64,000 nt of DNA from the NCBI GenBank assembly GCA_002371675.1, contig DFGE01000022.1, positions 186,001-250,000 of the forward strand. Reading direction: 5' to 3'. How positions within the stretch are numbered: the first letter of the stretch is position 1; the number at the start of each line of letters is the position of its first letter. Shown here piece after piece: positions 50,201 to 57,579 of this stretch. A model generated the notes under the pieces. That model made no database searches. It was not told where the DNA came from and saw only the letters and a program-made list of their open reading frames with translations. Source of the stretch: Clostridiales bacterium UBA3758. GTDB taxonomy: Bacteria > Bacillota > Clostridia > Oscillospirales > Oscillospiraceae. Position numbers and translations under genes: made by a program.

Positions 50201-50911
50201 TTACTTGACAGTCGTACCGATCTTCTCACCGCAGACGACCCGGCAGATGTTATCGGGATCAGCCAGAGCGAAAACGATCACAGGGATATTGTTGTCCATA
50301 GCCATGCTGGTGGCGGTAGAGTCCATGACGGCGAGACGGCGGGCAAGCACCTCGTCATAGCTGATCTCGTCGAACTTCACTGCCTCGGGATTGCGGCGCG
50401 GATCATCGGAATACACGCCGTCGATGTTCTTGGCCAGCAGGATAGCGTCCGCGTGGATCTCTGCCGCGCGCAGCGTAGCAGCGGTGTCGGTGGAGAAAAA
50501 CGGAGAACCCGTGCCGCAGGCGAAGAGCACGATTTTGCCCTGCTCCAGATACTCAATGGCCCTGCGGGTGTCATAGCGTTCGCCCACGCCCTGGATGTCC
50601 ACGGCGGTCATCACGCGCGCGTCCGCGCCGTGCTGCTTGAACACATCGCCAACTGCGAGGCAGTTCATTGCCGTGGCGAGCATACCCATGCGGTCTGCGC
50701 TCACGCGCTCGACCTTTCCTGCGCCGTCCTTGACGCCGCGCCAGAAGTTGCCGCCGCCGATCACGATACCGATCTGGACGCCGGACGCGGCGACCGCCTT
50801 GACGCTCTCGCAGACGCTGGAGACAAAATCAAAGTCAAAACCGCTGTGCTTCTCGCCAGCAAGCGCCTCGCCGCTGATCTTGATCAAAACGCGCTTGTAA
50901 ATTGCTCCCAT
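50201..50911 (-). CDS. pyrH: Uridylate kinase (UMP kinase)
   Basis: Phosphorylates UMP to UDP; a hexameric amino-acid-kinase-fold enzyme. The 236-residue product shows RVLIKISGEALAG (phosphate loop), GIVIGGGNFWRG, and VGERYDTRRAIEYL. The nucleotide-site segment GTGSPFFSTDTAATLRAAEI is also present. GGAGG precedes ATG 50911. First gene of the long leftward operon. Its usual upstream partners rpsB-tsf are absent and the divergent neighbour is spoIIGA. Confidence 0.97.
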   Translation of the reverse strand: MGAIYKRVLIKISGEALAGEKHSGFDFDFVSSVCESVKAVAASGVQIGIVIGGGNFWRGVKDGAGKVERVSADRMGMLATAMNCLAVGDVFKQHGADARVMTAVDIQGVGERYDTRRAIEYLEQGKIVLFACGTGSPFFSTDTAATLRAAEIHADAILLAKNIDGVYSDDPRRNPEAVKFDEISYDEVLARRLAVMDSTATSMAMDNNIPVIVFALADPDNICRVVCGEKIGTTVK

Positions 50912-50961
50912 TATGTTTCCTCCACAGGTATAGCGACAATTCGCTGTATTCAACCTGAATG

Positions 50962-50990
50962 ATTCTACCACAGCTTCAGGATTTTGACAA
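50962..50990 (-). promoter_or_regulatory. Promoter of the pyrH operon
   Basis: Minus-strand TTGTCA (50990-50985), 17-bp spacer, TAGAAT (50967-50962). Its -35 lies inside a Spo0A-box-like sequence (50983-50991). Confidence 0.75.
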
Positions 50991-51005
50991 TGCCAGATTG
51001 ACAAA
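50983..51005 (-). promoter_or_regulatory. Two Spo0A-box-like sites
   Basis: On the minus strand ATTGTCAAA (50991-50983) and TTTGTCAAT (51005-50997) each match the TTTGTCRAA box at 8 of 9 positions. They are spaced 14 bp apart and overlap the -35 regions of both divergent promoters. Confidence 0.6.
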
Positions 51006-51031
51006 ATCTCACGCCCGCCCGGTGGTATCAT
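50998..51031 (+). promoter_or_regulatory. Spo0A-type spoIIG promoter with 22-bp spacer
   Basis: TTGACA (50998-51003) and TATCAT (51026-51031) are separated by 22 bp, the unusual spacing known for the Bacillus spoIIG promoter, which needs Spo0A~P bound near the -35. Confidence 0.65.
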
Positions 51032-51037
51032 AAGCAC

Positions 51038-51853
51038 ATGGAGATCATCTACGTCGACTCTCTGTTCTTCCTCAACCTCGCGGCGGACTATCTGCTTCTG
51101 CTCGCCGCTGCGGCGATCGCAGGCCTGCGCTTTCGGCGCGGAGCTTATCTGCTTGCGGCGCTGCTCGGGGCAGTCTACTCCGTGGCGGTTTATCTTCCCG
51201 GCTGCCGCTTTCTCGCCGCTGAGCACTGGCGGATCGGTGCAGGGCTGGGAATGGGGCTTATCGCCTTCGGCGGGGAGCGCAAGCCCTGGCGCTGTATGCT
51301 GAGCTGGCTGGCAGTCTCGGCTTCCTTCGGCGGCGCGCTCTGGGCGCTCGGCGGAGAACACATGAGCCTGCGGACGCTGATGCTCTGCTTTGGCCTCTGC
51401 TACGGAGCGATGCGCCTGTACTTCTCCGGGAAAGGGCGGAGGATCGACAAGCAGCGAAAGGAGGTCAGGCTGCGTTTTCTTGGGCGTGAGGCAGTGTTTC
51501 CCGCTATGGTGGACAGCGGAAACGAGCTGCACGACCCTGTCACGGGCGCGCGCGTACTCGTCGCCTGTCCGCACGCGCTGCGTCCGATTCTGAGGGAGTA
51601 TACGCAGCTCTTCGAAACAGGCGACGCGCCTGAGCTCCTGACGCGCTGCGCCGCCATTCCCACGCTGCGCGGGAAGCTGCGCCTGCTCCCCTTCTCCGCC
51701 GTCGGCGGCGGCGGACTGCTGCCGGTCTTCCGGCCGGATGCACTGCTGCTCGACGGGGAAAGAATTGAGGGTGTGTTGATCGGAGTTTCGCCGCAAGCCG
51801 CAGGCGACGGCTATGAGGGCATCGTGGGAGTGGATATGGGAAAGGAGAATTAA
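51038..51853 (+). CDS. spoIIGA: Sigma-E processing peptidase SpoIIGA
   Basis: Membrane aspartic protease that activates pro-sigma E in the mother cell. The 271-residue product has five hydrophobic helices (about residues 5-130) and a soluble protease half. The catalytic motif is MVDSGNELHDP near residue 152, and SAVGGGGLLPVF is the conserved later segment. The ATG at 51038 lies only 6 bp after the -10 element, so the transcript would have almost no leader unless the start lies downstream. It is directly followed by its substrate gene sigE. Confidence 0.93.
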   Translation: MEIIYVDSLFFLNLAADYLLLLAAAAIAGLRFRRGAYLLAALLGAVYSVAVYLPGCRFLAAEHWRIGAGLGMGLIAFGGERKPWRCMLSWLAVSASFGGALWALGGEHMSLRTLMLCFGLCYGAMRLYFSGKGRRIDKQRKEVRLRFLGREAVFPAMVDSGNELHDPVTGARVLVACPHALRPILREYTQLFETGDAPELLTRCAAIPTLRGKLRLLPFSAVGGGGLLPVFRPDALLLDGERIEGVLIGVSPQAAGDGYEGIVGVDMGKEN

Positions 51854-52576
51854 ATGTTATGTAAACCTCAAATCGTTTTCTTCCAGGCGCAGCTGCTGCG
51901 CATCCTGGGCTGTGAATCCTCCTCGCTTTTTTACATCGGCGGAAGCGATCCCCTGCCGCCTCCGCTGAAGAAGGAGCAGGAGGACGAGGCCATCGCTGCG
52001 CTGGAGCGGGGAGAAGAGGCGGCAAGACAGCTGCTCATTGAGCACAATCTCCGCCTGGTCGTCTTCCTTGCGCGGCGTTTCGAGAACACCGGCGTGAATC
52101 TCGAGGATCTGATCTCCATCGGCACGATCGGGCTCATCAAGGCGGTGAACACCTTCCAGTCCGGCAAGAACATCAAGCTGGCGACTTATGCCTCACGCTG
52201 TATTGAGAACGAGATCCTCATGCACCTGCGCAAGGTAAGCGGGCAGAAGGCGGAGCTGAGTTTCGACGAACCGCTCAACACCGACTGGGATGGAAACGAG
52301 CTGCTGCTCTCCGACATCCTCGGTACGGACGATGACGAGGTCTCGCGTCCGCTGGAGGACGACGCAGACCGGCAGATGCTTATGGAGGCGATCCGAAAGC
52401 TTGACGAGCGGGAACAGACCATTATTCTATTGCGCTTCGGCCTGCCGAACGGGCGCGAATACACGCAAAAGGAGGTTGCCGACCGTATGGGAATCTCCCA
52501 GAGCTATATCAGCCGTCTGGAAAAACGGATCATCGAGCGTCTGCGGCGGGAGATACTGAGGCAAATGCAGGCGTAA
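51854..52576 (+). CDS. sigE: Sporulation sigma factor SigE (pro-sigma E)
   Basis: Mother-cell sigma factor. The 240-residue product carries an N-terminal pro-sequence of roughly 25 residues ending near SSLFYIGGSDPLPPPL, the usual SpoIIGA cleavage zone. Region 2 (NLRLVVFLARRFENTG, DLISIGTIGLIKAVNTF, KLATYASRCIENEILM) and the region 4 helix-turn-helix (YTQKEVADRMGISQSYISRLEKR) follow. AAAGGAG precedes ATG 51854, and no base separates it from the spoIIGA stop. sigG, the next gene in Bacillus, does not follow here. Confidence 0.96.
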   Translation: MLCKPQIVFFQAQLLRILGCESSSLFYIGGSDPLPPPLKKEQEDEAIAALERGEEAARQLLIEHNLRLVVFLARRFENTGVNLEDLISIGTIGLIKAVNTFQSGKNIKLATYASRCIENEILMHLRKVSGQKAELSFDEPLNTDWDGNELLLSDILGTDDDEVSRPLEDDADRQMLMEAIRKLDEREQTIILLRFGLPNGREYTQKEVADRMGISQSYISRLEKRIIERLRREILRQMQA

Positions 52577-52702
52577 TAGCAGGAAAAGCCTTGCAAAACA
52601 AGGCTTAAGGCTGAGGGCTATTGTATTCGATGCGGGTCTTGCCTTCTCTGGCTAACCCGCTGCTCTATGCTCTCACGATTCAATAGGTTATTTGACAGTC
52701 TC

Positions 52703-52737
52703 GAGGAAAAAACGAGCGGGAAACCGCTCGTTTTTTC
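52703..52737 (+). terminator. Strong terminator between sigE and mgtE
   Basis: Perfect 15-bp stem GGAAAAAACGAGCGG/CCGCTCGTTTTTTCC with GAAA loop. A smaller hairpin AAGCCTTG/CAAGGCTT (52583-52604) lies closer to the sigE stop. Between the two, 52605-52702 shows no gene. Confidence 0.85.
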
Positions 52738-52738
52738 C

Positions 52739-52768
52739 TTGACAACAAACCGGAAAATCAAGTATGCT
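52739..52768 (+). promoter_or_regulatory. Promoter of the mgtE transcript
   Basis: TTGACA (52739-52744), 18-bp spacer, TATGCT (52763-52768). It gives a leader of nearly 200 nt before mgtE. Confidence 0.8.
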
Positions 52769-52805
52769 GAACATGCCATTCTATAAGAAGAAGGAGGAAG
52801 CGTCC

Positions 52806-52895
52806 ATGGACGGTGGAAGTAGTACCGGCACATCCGCAGGCCGAAGTACAACGGCGGACCCCGTGCCCTTGCGGGCGCTTCCGTCAAATAACTGA
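52806..52895 (+). CDS. Possible leader peptide upstream of mgtE
   Basis: A 29-codon frame that starts with ATG 8 bases after AAGGAGGA and ends with TGA at 52893-52895. The peptide runs MDGGSSTGTSAGRSTTADP and then VPLRALPSNN. It has prolines and acidic residues clustered in ADPVPLRALP, which recalls the MgtL-type magnesium leader peptides. The 3' end (CGCTTCC, 52876-52882) pairs with GGAAGCG (52796-52802) at the ribosome binding site. Coding is inferred from the start signals only. Confidence 0.45.
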   Translation: MDGGSSTGTSAGRSTTADPVPLRALPSNN

Positions 52896-52967
52896 ATAGC
52901 GGAACTTTGGTCTGCTGTACCGGCCTTCCGAACCTGAGACAAAATCAATCAGAAGGAGGAAAGACCA

Positions 52968-54338
52968 ATGGCAGAACGCAACGCGACCCTGGGAAGCACC
53001 ATTCAGGCGCTTCTGGAGGAGAAGAAGTATTCCGCGATCAAGGACGTGCTGATCACCATGGAGCCTGCCGACGTGGCGGGGATCCTGGAGGAGATCGGCG
53101 ACGCCCGCATTTCCAAAATCTTCCGTCTGCTGCCCAAGGAGCAGGCGGCGGAGACCTTTGCCGAGTTGGAGCCGGAGCTGCAGGAGCTGCTGATCCGCGG
53201 CTTTTCCGACGCGGAGCTGCACGACATCATCGAGGAGCTCTACGTGGACGACGCCGTGGACCTGGTGGAGGAGATGCCCGCCAATGTGGTCAAGCGCATC
53301 CTTTCCCAGGCAAACCCCGACACCCGTAAGGAGATCAACGATCTGCTGCGCTATCCGGAAAACTCCGCCGGCTCCATCATGACCACGGAGTATGTGTCCC
53401 TGCGGCCTGCCATGACCGTGCGGGACGCCATCAACCGCATCCGCTCCACCGGAGTGGACAAGGAGACCATCTACACCTGCTACGTCACCGAGAACCGGAA
53501 GCTGCTGGGCCAGGTCAGCGTGAAGGACATGATCCTCTGCGAGGATGAGAGCACGCCCGTCTCCCGGATCATGGACGAAAACGTCATTTCCGTCAGCACC
53601 ATGACCGACCAGGAGGAAGTGGCGCAGATGCTGTCCAAATACAACTTCCTGGCTCTGCCGGTCATCGACACCGACGGTCACATGGTAGGTATCGTCACCT
53701 TCGACGACGCCATGGACGTTATGGTGGAGGAGACCACCGAGGATATCGAGAAGATGGCCGCCATTCTCCCCTCGGACAAGACCTATCTGCGCTCCAACGC
53801 CTGGGATCTGTTCCGGCATCGGATTCCCTGGCTTGCGCTGCTGATGGTTTCCGCAACCTTCACGGGCATGATCATCACCGGCTTCGAGGACGCGCTGGCA
53901 GCCGTGGTGGTGCTCACCGCCTTCATCCCCATGCTGATGGATACCGGCGGCAACTCCGGCTCCCAGGCCTCCGTCTCCATCATCCGCGCCCTGTCCCTGG
54001 GCGAGCTGGAATTTGCCGACCTGCCCAAGGTGGTCTGGAAGGAAATCCAGACGGCGGTGCTCTGCGGCTGCGCCCTTGCGCTGCTGTGCTTCGGCAAGAT
54101 CATGCTGGTGGACAAGCTCATCATGGGCGCGGACATCAACCTGATCACCGCGGCGGTGGTCTGCTGCACCATGGCCGTCACGGTCCTGATCGCCAAAGTT
54201 GTGGGCTGCACCCTGCCCATGGGCGCCCAGAAGCTTGGCCTGGACCCGGCGGTGATGGCAAGTCCCTTTATCACCACCATCGTGGACGCCCTGTCCCTGC
54301 TGGTGTACTTCGGCATCGCCAAGGCACTGCTGTTCTGA
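52968..54338 (+). CDS. mgtE: Magnesium transporter MgtE
   Basis: Magnesium channel gated by cytoplasmic Mg2+. The 456-residue protein has the acidic superhelical N domain (about 10-125, GILEEIGDARISKIF), two CBS domains (about 135-255), a plug helix and five transmembrane helices (about 280-455). The pore-lining segment is PMLMDTGGNSGSQASV. AGAAGGAGG precedes ATG 52968. It prefers C-ending codons (GCC, ACC, CTG) and uses fewer GCG/CTC codons than the genes around it. Confidence 0.96.
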   Translation: MAERNATLGSTIQALLEEKKYSAIKDVLITMEPADVAGILEEIGDARISKIFRLLPKEQAAETFAELEPELQELLIRGFSDAELHDIIEELYVDDAVDLVEEMPANVVKRILSQANPDTRKEINDLLRYPENSAGSIMTTEYVSLRPAMTVRDAINRIRSTGVDKETIYTCYVTENRKLLGQVSVKDMILCEDESTPVSRIMDENVISVSTMTDQEEVAQMLSKYNFLALPVIDTDGHMVGIVTFDDAMDVMVEETTEDIEKMAAILPSDKTYLRSNAWDLFRHRIPWLALLMVSATFTGMIITGFEDALAAVVVLTAFIPMLMDTGGNSGSQASVSIIRALSLGELEFADLPKVVWKEIQTAVLCGCALALLCFGKIMLVDKLIMGADINLITAAVVCCTMAVTVLIAKVVGCTLPMGAQKLGLDPAVMASPFITTIVDALSLLVYFGIAKALLF

Positions 54339-54382
54339 GTTTTGCGTTTACAGTTTTGAGCTTTGAGAAATGAGCATAATAC

Positions 54383-54460
54383 AAGAGGAATATTCGTACG
54401 ATCCGGTACGAGTATTCCTCTTCAGTCTGTCAAAACGGGAAGCAATATGCTTCCCGTTTC
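54383..54460. terminator. Two tandem hairpins between mgtE and the MATE gene
   Basis: First, AAGAGGAATA...TCGTAC pairing with GTACGA...TATTCCTCTT (54383-54422). Second, AAACGGGAAGCA/TGCTTCCCGTTT with a 3-base loop (54432-54460), followed by CCTTTTCG. They should end transcription from both sides. Confidence 0.8.
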
Positions 54461-54491
54461 CTTTTCGTTTCTTCTTGCGTATTGAATGGCT

Positions 54492-55874
54492 TCACGCTAC
54501 CAGGTTTTTGACCCACGTGCGCTTCTTGACGAGCACGTAGCCGATGATGCACTTGATAAGGTTGAGCAGTTCCACACAGAGATACATCGTCACGGCGGGC
54601 ATGGCCGTGCCGCGGCTGAGGAAAAAGGCCAGCGGAATGCTGAACACCCAGGTAAAAAGTGAGTCAAAGGCAAAGGTGATGAGCGTCTTGCCGCCGCAGC
54701 GGATGGTGAAGTAGCAGCTGTTGGCAAAGGAGTGCAGCGGCATCAGCGCGGCGGAGACCACGAGCAGCGCAGAGGCAAGCGACTTGACCGTATCGGTCGT
54801 GTTGTACACGCGCGGGATCAGCGGCCCGGCCAGAGCAAGCAGCACGCCCACAACGACGCTGAGCACAAGGGAAAAGACGATGAGCTTGCGGTCCTCGTCC
54901 ACGGCGCGTTCAAGGTCTCCCGAGCCGAGGATCTGCCCGACAAGAATGCCGATGGCATTGCCCATAGCGATGATCGCACAGAAGAAGAGGTTGGAGATGG
55001 ACGTAGAGATATTGAAGGCCGAGACCACCTCAAGGCCGCGCAGCGAATAGCACTGGTTGAGAACGGTCATGCCGCCCGACCAGAGGATCTCGTTGAGCAG
55101 AAGCGGCGCGCCGAGGATCAGCACCTGCCGGAGCAGTTCGCCGGAGATGTGAAAGCTCCGGTAGAGACCCTTGAGATAAGGGCAGCGCGCCGGATGGCGA
55201 TGCGACCATATTACGACGATCGAAAGCTCCACAAAGCGCGAGAGCACGGTGGCGGCTGCGGCTCCGACGACGCCGAGGGCCGGCGCGCCGAACTTGCCGA
55301 AGATGAGGATATAGTTGAAGACGAGGTTCACCAGCACGGCGGCGATGCCCGCCTTCATGGGCAGCAGCGTCTCCTGCGTCTCGCGCAGAGTGCTGGCGTA
55401 GACCTGTGTCAGCGCGAAGGGCAGCAGCTGCCAGAGCATGACAGCAAGATACTGCTTGCCGTAGCCGAGCGTGGCCGCAAGGTCAAGATTCTCCTTCCCC
55501 TCATGGAGGAAGAGAGAAATGAACACATCCCCAAAGGAGAGCAGCACTCCCGCGGCGATCACGACAGCGAGCAGCGCGAAGCCCAGCTTGATGCGCATCG
55601 TGTGGCGCAGGCCCTTCTCGTCGCCCTTGCCGTAAAACTGGGCGGTGAAGATACCCGCTCCGGCGAGGCCGCCGAAAATGCAGAGGTTGAAGATAAACAG
55701 GAGCTGATTGACGATGGCGACGCCGGACATGGGCTCTGTACCCACCTGGCCGACCATGACGTTGTCCAGCAGATTCACGAAGTTCGTGATCAGGTTTTGC
55801 AGCAGGATGGGGAGCATTACGCCGAACAGACGGCGATAAAAGGCTTTGTCCCCGAAATAGCGCTTGAAATTCAT
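54492..55874 (-). CDS. MATE-family efflux transporter
   Basis: A 460-residue cation/drug antiporter with twelve hydrophobic helices in two related halves, each opening with an NxVDxxxVGQVG-like segment (FVNLLDNVMVGQVGTEP near residue 35). MATE proteins use Na+ or H+ gradients to export organic cations. GAGGATCC precedes ATG 55874. Single-gene unit; substrate unknown. Confidence 0.92.
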   Translation of the reverse strand: MNFKRYFGDKAFYRRLFGVMLPILLQNLITNFVNLLDNVMVGQVGTEPMSGVAIVNQLLFIFNLCIFGGLAGAGIFTAQFYGKGDEKGLRHTMRIKLGFALLAVVIAAGVLLSFGDVFISLFLHEGKENLDLAATLGYGKQYLAVMLWQLLPFALTQVYASTLRETQETLLPMKAGIAAVLVNLVFNYILIFGKFGAPALGVVGAAAATVLSRFVELSIVVIWSHRHPARCPYLKGLYRSFHISGELLRQVLILGAPLLLNEILWSGGMTVLNQCYSLRGLEVVSAFNISTSISNLFFCAIIAMGNAIGILVGQILGSGDLERAVDEDRKLIVFSLVLSVVVGVLLALAGPLIPRVYNTTDTVKSLASALLVVSAALMPLHSFANSCYFTIRCGGKTLITFAFDSLFTWVFSIPLAFFLSRGTAMPAVTMYLCVELLNLIKCIIGYVLVKKRTWVKNLVA

Positions 55875-55931
55875 CGAAGGATCCTCATAGGTATTGATTT
55901 GCAGCGGCGCTTATTCTACTTGATGAACATG

Positions 55932-55969
55932 GAAAAAGCAAGCGATTTTACGAAATCGCTTGCTTTTTC
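55932..55969. terminator. Terminator after the Gx transporter gene
   Basis: Perfect 16-bp stem AAAAAGCAAGCGATTT/AAATCGCTTGCTTTTT with a 4-base loop. Confidence 0.85.
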
Positions 55970-55977
55970 GTCATTTA

Positions 55978-56469
55978 TCAGACCTCGACCTTCACGCGCC
56001 GCACGAGGATGGCGGCGGCGACGCCGATCACGACGCCGGCGAGCGTACCACTCAGGATAAGGAAGGGCAGATAAAAGCGCACGACGTCGGTCTCCAGCAG
56101 GATGCAGGCCATGGCAATCTGGCCGACATTATGCAGCACGCCGCCGGTGACAGAGACGGCAACCTCGGAGAAGCGTTCGGTCTTTTTGAGGAGGATCATG
56201 CCCAGCAGGCTCAGCACCGCTCCGGCAAAGCTGTAAAAAAAGCTCGCCAGATGGCCGAACAGCAGACTTACCAGCACGACGCGCAGCAGCGATACGCCCG
56301 CGGCCTCCTTCCAGCCGAGCTTATAGAGCGCGAAGACCACGGCGATATTGGCAAGTCCCATCTTGATGCCCGGGATCGCCACAAAGGCGGGAATCATGCT
56401 CTCAAGATAAGAGAGGATCATCGCTACCGCGATCGTGAGCGCCAGGACGGTCAGTTTCTTTGTCTTCAT
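55978..56469 (-). CDS. Gx transporter family protein (Hpre_diP_synt_I)
   Basis: A 163-residue membrane protein with five hydrophobic segments, belonging to the family named after heptaprenyl diphosphate synthase component I or Gx transporters. Signs are the YLESMIPAFVAIPGIKMGLANI motif pieces (YLESMIP and PGIKMGLANI) and GVLHNVGQI. It usually follows a NusG-II gene, as here. Related pairs are linked with isoprenoid/quinone or extracellular flavin electron-transfer systems. It starts 4 bases after the preceding stop. Confidence 0.88.
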   Translation of the reverse strand: MKTKKLTVLALTIAVAMILSYLESMIPAFVAIPGIKMGLANIAVVFALYKLGWKEAAGVSLLRVVLVSLLFGHLASFFYSFAGAVLSLLGMILLKKTERFSEVAVSVTGGVLHNVGQIAMACILLETDVVRFYLPFLILSGTLAGVVIGVAAAILVRRVKVEV

Positions 56470-56473
56470 CCGC

Positions 56474-56845
56474 TCACCCCACGATAATATCCACGCCGCT
56501 GTCCTCTCCGCCCTCGATTGTGACGGTGAGGCGGTTTGGCAGGCAGGTGATGACCTGGCCGGTGTAGCGCACCCGACCCTGCTGCACGCAGAGCTTGTCC
56601 GGGCAGTCAGCATCGGAAAGCCATGCCTGTCCATCCTCGATCACGAGGATGTTGCTGCCGCCATTGAGCGGATAGGTCCCGTTTTCGCTGAGAGAATAGC
56701 GGCCTGTCACTTCTCCGTCGACACGCACGACAGCCCAGCCGCCGCTCTCACGCCCTGCGGCAAGCCCCAGGTACAGCGCAAGCGCCGCGAGCAGGAAGAA
56801 CAGTATCAAGCCCGCGTCAAACAAGAGCTTTTTCCTGTCCGCCAT
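56474..56845 (-). CDS. NusG domain II-containing membrane-anchored protein
   Basis: A 123-residue protein with one N-terminal transmembrane helix (about residues 10-30) and an extracytoplasmic NusG-II beta domain (GGWAVVRVDGEVTGRYSL, then NILVIEDGQAWLSDADCPDKLC and QVITCLPNRLTV). The cysteines C79, C84 and C100 (approximate) are typical of this family. GAGGGG precedes the ATG. Forms a two-gene operon with the Gx transporter. Confidence 0.88.
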   Translation of the reverse strand: MADRKKLLFDAGLILFFLLAALALYLGLAAGRESGGWAVVRVDGEVTGRYSLSENGTYPLNGGSNILVIEDGQAWLSDADCPDKLCVQQGRVRYTGQVITCLPNRLTVTIEGGEDSGVDIIVG

Positions 56846-56863
56846 GGCCTATCCCCTCTCTGT

Positions 56864-57499
56864 TTATTCTCCGGGGTATTCTATCACGATTTCTTCGCTT
56901 TGTAAATCACTGTCCGCATCCTCATAGAGCTCCGGGTGCGAGCTCTCGCAGAAGTAAGTAAAGCCGAGGCGCTTGTCGCAGTAGGTGGCATGCACAGTGC
57001 CGAGCTTGCGGTTCGATTGAAAGACGACATTCGGCTGGAGCATACGCTCACCCTGCAGCAGACGCATTGCAATCTGGACTGCGCGCCGCCCCGGCAGCAG
57101 CTCCTCAAATTCCTTCGTACAAACGTCCTCATACTGTCCTTCCTGATAGACGACCTCCTCCATCGTGTCCGGAAACTCGGGGGAGGCCATGCGGTTGAGC
57201 ACCACCTCGCCCACACACATCAGCAGCTCGTCCGGAAGCCAATCGCTCCCCGCCTCTGTCTCGATCACACGGGCGAGAAGGAAGAGCTCTTCGAAATCCA
57301 TCGGCTCGCCCTCCCGTTCTCCCTCAAGGAGGGCGAGATTCCAGCCCTCCGCGGCAGCCTCACCGGCCTCGTGGTCGCCGAGCACGGCGGCGTCGCGCAT
57401 CATCCGCCCCCAGTTCGTCGGAGGTTCCTCGGCAAAGGCGCTTGCGCCCATGACGAGGACCATCGCCAATACCAAGAGCACCATCAGGCTTTTTTTCAC
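56864..57499 (-). CDS. Secreted SleB-like cell wall hydrolase
   Basis: A 211-residue protein with a clear signal peptide (MKKSLMVLLVLAMVLVMGAS, cut near AFA-EE) and a Hydrolase_2/SleB domain. In that domain LLARVIETEAGSDWLPDELL (catalytic Glu) and VGEVVLNRMASPEFPDTMEEVVYQ are diagnostic. Such lytic transglycosylase-like enzymes act on spore cortex or vegetative wall. The start is a GTG at 57499 behind AGGGAGG; that site lies in one arm of a 15-bp inverted repeat (57506-57545). Confidence 0.88.
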   Translation of the reverse strand: MKKSLMVLLVLAMVLVMGASAFAEEPPTNWGRMMRDAAVLGDHEAGEAAAEGWNLALLEGEREGEPMDFEELFLLARVIETEAGSDWLPDELLMCVGEVVLNRMASPEFPDTMEEVVYQEGQYEDVCTKEFEELLPGRRAVQIAMRLLQGERMLQPNVVFQSNRKLGTVHATYCDKRLGFTYFCESSHPELYEDADSDLQSEEIVIEYPGE

Positions 57500-57505
57500 A
57501 GCGAA

Positions 57506-57545
57506 CCGCCTCCCTTCGCGCTCAAGTATACGCGAAGGGAGGCGG
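57506..57545 (-). repeat. Inverted repeat upstream of the SleB-like gene
   Basis: Perfect 15-bp arms CCGCCTCCCTTCGCG and the complement, separated by 10 bp that contain TATACT on the minus strand. One arm carries the ribosome binding site of the downstream gene. A TTGACA (57557-57552) lies 21 bp from TATACT. Confidence 0.7.
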
Positions 57546-57579
57546 GAAATTTGTCAAAGCGGGGCAGCCGGTCGGAAAA

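Noticed and set aside
52769..52967. An M-box magnesium riboswitch ahead of mgtE
   Set aside because: I looked for the conserved M-box core (for example GGTGAGGC) and did not find it; the leader ORF and its pairing explain the region better.
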